From assembly GCF_049306965.1 (NCBI RefSeq), contig NC_133193.1, positions 6,977,501 through 7,041,500 of the forward strand: DNA of 64,000 nt, in the 5' to 3' direction. Positions 61,701 to 64,000 of this stretch are shown here, one piece after another. The stretch comes from Danio rerio. Lineage: Eukaryota > Chordata > Actinopteri > Cypriniformes > Danionidae. A model generated the notes under the pieces. The model did not search any database. It saw only the letters and a list, made by a program, of their open reading frames with translations, and was not told the origin of the DNA. How positions within the stretch are numbered: the stretch's first letter is position 1; each line of letters begins with the position of its first letter. The position numbers and the translations under genes are program-made.

Positions 61701-63530
61701 GAGAAAACGTGACAAAAGACAAAGGGCCTTCCCTTAGATCATTCAGCAGTAAGTAAACATTTAGCCACCGCTAATACAGAATACCGTCCTATTAACATTT
61801 TTAACAGAGTATCTCACCAGATGACTTTGAAAAAAAAAAAAAAGGTTTCAGACAGAAAGATAGCACTGCCACACAGAGAACCTGATCGCTGCTCATGTGG
61901 AGAAGGAGAAAGAGGCAGATAATAGAGGATACAACACACAGCAACAATACACACCAGCATTGTCAAAATAAAGTTACTCCATATGTAACACTACCTTAAA
62001 TGTCCGCAGTCACAATTAACGCATTTCAGTGTCTTATTTCCCTGTGCATTTGAATTCGCCTGCCTCTGTTGCCCAACAACTTTCTGCCAATCATAAACAT
62101 AACTTTATGTGAGAATAAATGCAGAAATTTACTTTAGACATGTCTTTCAAAACATTAACTTTCACGAAAAAAAAAAAAACATACGATTGTGAAGTGAAAG
62201 AGAGGTGTTACAGTGGTAACTTATACACATTTACATGCTGCATTAAAAGATCACACTTTTAGGGTAATGACTTTATAAAACAGGGGTGGCCAAACTCGTC
62301 TAATAAGCTTGTTTTATCCTGCCCCTTTTCGCTCAGCCGCATGACAGAATATCACAAGTAAATTAAACAGGGGGCTAATAATTCAGGGCGGCTAATAATT
62401 CTGACTTCACAGGGTTCAACGCTAAGGACATTTTCTACTGGCCCGACTGGACCAGCAGTTCAGATTTTTACTGGCCCTGCCAAAATTTTCACTGGCCCCA
62501 CCAAAATAAATAAATAAAAAATAGCTATTTTTTTAGCCACATATTTTAAATAATGTGTCAAAAATAATGTCGTTGAATCTAGAATTTAAATATTTTTAAA
62601 ATGTTAAAATATTTAGCAGTAAAATACAGCAGTATGGAAAATGTGCAGGTATTTTATTGCTAAACAAAAAGTGGCGGACTTAAAAGTGATGGAAAATTAT
62701 GCAAAACATCACTTCATTTTTTTCGATGTGTTGTACCCATGTAAATATCTTTTTCCACAACGTTGGAAACAGACGTTTTCTTTTAGCCGCATAATTTGAT
62801 GTTGTCGTCTCTTCACTGTTCTGGTTTTTACCAGGTTGTGAAAAAATTAACGTGCTAACAACAACCAATCAGATAAAAGGAACCAAAAAGCAATATGGGG
62901 TTCACGACTTTACAGAAAACGTAGCATTCTGAGACTTAAAAGCACAAATTGTTTCTCAGTTCTAAGACTGTATTTGCATACAATTGACAGTAGCAGGCAA
63001 ATAAAAATTTGATGACAAGGCAGCACTGGCCTGATCGGGCCAGTAACGATTCTCTTTACTGTCCCGAACATCTCTCATGCTGGCCCCGGGCCATCGGGCA
63101 GTCCTTATTGTTGAGCCCTGCTTCAACTTTGTATGTCTATAGGTGGGCCCACACAGTTTGCGCTACGCCACTGTTTTTTGTTGGACTTCCCACAAGTTTC
63201 AATGGAAATAAAACATTTATTCTATTCTACTGTATTCCATTTCAGAAATCGAACACTGCAGTCGAGTACGTCGCTGCCCACCTGTCAAAGATTAACGGTC
63301 TGGACTGGCACCCTGATAATGAGTACATCCTGGCTACTTCAAGTCAGGACAACTCTGTTCGGGTGAGTATAATCATAATTATTGATCATATTCTTAAATA
63401 GTTTTAGCTGCAGTTTTGCTGATTCTGTTTTTATACTGATTTATCTCAAAAGTTCTGGGATTACAGACAACCCCGGAAGTACCTTGATATCTTATCCTGT
63501 CAGGTGCCTGTGTGGAAGGCCAGATACACG
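55750..63530 (+). CDS. wdr59: GATOR2 subunit WDR59, 5' part (nine exons, continues)
   Basis: Exons are 55750-55803, 57860-57909, 58492-58627, 60076-60161, 60939-61019, 61098-61135, 61223-61311, 63246-63362 and 63453-63530. All introns are GT-AG and the frame is continuous. They give the first 243 residues; the vertebrate protein is about 970, so most of the gene lies beyond the window. WDR59 is a subunit of GATOR2, which relieves GATOR1 inhibition and so lets amino acids activate mTORC1 at the lysosome. Visible are the N-terminus MAARWSSENVVVEFRDAQ, then MSVDCLGQHAVLSGRRFLYV, KISRQSKWDVGTVQWNPHKS and the WD40 propeller blades GHTRVISDLDW...TYIYIWD, ASQVKWNRRNHYCLASSHDG-DVRIWDKR and AHLSKINGLDWHPDNEYILA-SVRFWDYRQPRKYL. 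Exon 9 ends WKARYT with a clear GTAAAG donor. It shares an 88-bp promoter with nob1. Confidence 0.96.
56395..57225. repeat. Tandem duplication, ~430-bp unit (wdr59 intron 1)
   Basis: Two copies, roughly 56395-56815 and 56816-57225, share GAATTTGGCACTCAATTATT, CTAAAGCTTTATTAAT or the TTAAAG variant, TAACACAAATGACACA and ACGATTTGAGGAACATCTA-like words in the same order. They are diverged by many substitutions, so the duplication is not recent. Confidence 0.8.
57338..57484. repeat. Inverted repeat (hairpin) in wdr59 intron 1
   Basis: TTGACTTCCATTATAATG through TGATTGCAAAGCCATGGC is mirrored by GCCATGGCTTTGCAATCA through TATAATGAAAGTCAA, arms about 40 bp and loop about 65 bp. It looks like a small foldback element. 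Confidence 0.75.
58025..58441. mobile_element. hAT-type MITE, full length, wdr59 intron 2
   Basis: The left TAGGGCTGCACGATATTAGA and the complement of the right end (CAGGGCTGCACAATATATCG) are inverted. This is the best copy of the family also at 5719, 37593, 44442 and 53792. Confidence 0.8.
58739..59085. mobile_element. Tc1-like MITE with TA on both sides, wdr59 intron 3
   Basis: Ends CAGTTGAAGTCAGAATTATT and the complement of TTTTGACTTCAACTG. TA lies immediately outside both ends (58737-58738 and 59086-59087), the duplication expected for Tc1/mariner elements. It is internally shortened relative to 14213-14642. Confidence 0.85.
59475..59757. mobile_element. Small TIR element (GGCTTAATTTGT), wdr59 intron 3
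   Basis: GGGCTTAATTTGTGCCAG at 59479 and the complement of ACAAATTAAGCC near 59746 are inverted. The interior is C-rich (CCACGACAACCC, CCCCCCATCCCCCC). No coding content. Confidence 0.5.
60612..60885 (+). repeat. Tc1-like MITE end followed by a 40-bp tandem repeat
   Basis: CAGTTGAAGTCAGAAGGCCT begins a MITE fragment. From about 60691 a 40-bp unit (TCTGTACATTCTGTACATTC, then TAATGTTCTAATAATAATG) repeats about four times with few changes. It lies in wdr59 intron 4, just before exon 5. Confidence 0.8.
61381..62212 (-). mobile_element. LTR retroelement fossil: 5' LTR plus primer-binding site
   Basis: On the minus strand an LTR-like block of about 730 bp runs from TGTAACACC (62212) to CTACAACACA (61481). 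It is followed within a few bases by TTGGGGGCTCGTC (61477-61465), which matches the tRNA-Pro primer-binding site used by many retroviruses and some Ty3-like elements. About 85 further bases may be leader. The rest of the element is absent, so this is a broken fossil in wdr59 intron 7. Exact family and age are not determinable here. Confidence 0.5.
62285..63120. mobile_element. MITE end split by a TIR element (CAGGGYTCAACRMTAAGGAC)
   Basis: GGGGCTAATAATTCAGGGCG near 62371 is the right end of a Tc1-like MITE. It is cut at 62411 by an element starting CAGGGTTCAACGCTAAGGAC, whose right end, as complement, reads CAGGGCTCAACAATAAGGAC (63120). After it the text CTTCAACT seems to continue the MITE terminus. 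The inserted element has ACTGGCCC-type words at both ends and no coding content. A hAT-like GGGGTGGCCAAACTCG stands near 62284. Confidence 0.6.
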
Positions 63531-63691
63531 GTAAAGTTTAAATATGCAGTTTAAATATATATTTTTCTTGATATTTTCATTTTAAATACTTTGTTTGTTT
63601 CTGTTGTGATGATCTCTATCAGGCAAATGTTTAAAATGATTACGTATTTTTGTTTTAGTCTCAAAAATACAATAAAAACAATATGGAAAAA

Positions 63692-64000
63692 TGGGTGGCA
63701 CATTGGCTCAGTAGTTAGCAGTCGCCTTACAGCAAAAAGGTCGCTGGTTCGAGTCCTGGCTAGGCCAGTTGGCTTTTCTGTGTGGAGTTTGCATGTTCTC
63801 CCCATGTTGGTGTGGGTGCTCTAGTTTCCCCCACAGTCCAAACACGCTCTATAGGTGAATTGAATAAGCTAAATTGACTAGTGTATGAGTGTGTATGGGT
63901 GTTTTCCAGTACTGGGTTGCAGCTGGAAGGGCATCCGCTGTGTAGCTTATCCAGTCCTTCCAGCCGCAACCTAGTACTAGGAAACACTTATACACACTCA
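63692..64000 (+). mobile_element. DANA SINE with an inverted partner at the window edge
   Basis: The head GGTGGCACATTGGCTCAGTA, the B box GGTTCGAGTCCTGGC, TTCTGTGTGGAGTTTGCATG and the tail GGTTGCAGCTGGAAGGGCAT are DANA modules on the plus strand. From about 63951 the sequence turns round: the complement of 64000-63951 (TGAGTGTGTATAAGTGTTTC, then GGTTGCGGCTGGAAGG) repeats 63886-63935. The second copy continues beyond the window. wdr59 intron 9. Confidence 0.85.

Overview
The window looks like teleost nuclear DNA, most likely zebrafish (Danio rerio) or a close cyprinid. It has small GT-AG exons matching vertebrate genes, set among DANA and 5S-rRNA-derived SINEs, Tc1-like and hAT DNA transposons and long TA/TG microsatellites. 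Five host genes can be reconstructed exon by exon: zdhhc7 (+, 2455-10476), nip7 (-, 31159-24987), cog8 (+, 31323-39671), nob1 (-, 55661-42237) and the 5' part of wdr59 (+, from 55750 past the right edge). All 27 introns that I could place keep the reading frame.

Layout. 1-2390 is repeats: a SINE3 piece, a Tc1-like MITE, a LINE tail and a repeat rich in GCGTACGC. 2455-10476 is zdhhc7, whose intron 5 holds a nested transposon stack. 10477-24986 has no recognisable gene; it holds a foldback element with a 157-bp higher-order minisatellite, several TIR elements, a Tc1 element with an insertion, and a TTAA-target element nested in another element. 24987-39671 is the head-to-head pair nip7/cog8, whose first introns carry two inverted copies of one hAT segment coding a BED zinc finger. 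39672-42236 is a tandem-repeat spacer between the convergent cog8 and nob1. 42237-64000 is the head-to-head pair nob1/wdr59, heavily invaded by DNA transposons.

Function. nip7 and nob1 are ribosome-assembly factors (60S and 40S side). cog8 is a subunit of the Golgi tethering complex COG. zdhhc7 is a Golgi palmitoyltransferase. wdr59 is a GATOR2 subunit that signals amino acids to mTORC1. Two short shared promoters, with 163 bp and 88 bp between start codons, pair a ribosome-assembly gene with a membrane-traffic or growth-control gene. They carry palindromic E-box/CRE and TCTCGCGAG-type motifs.

I found no operon, CRISPR array, viral island or undescribed protein system. The most unusual signals are transposon architecture: an approximately 87-nt intron of nob1 grown to 2.9 kb by a hAT with further insertions, a TTAA element ending 28 nt from a weak nob1 splice acceptor, and a three-layer nest in nob1 intron 6.
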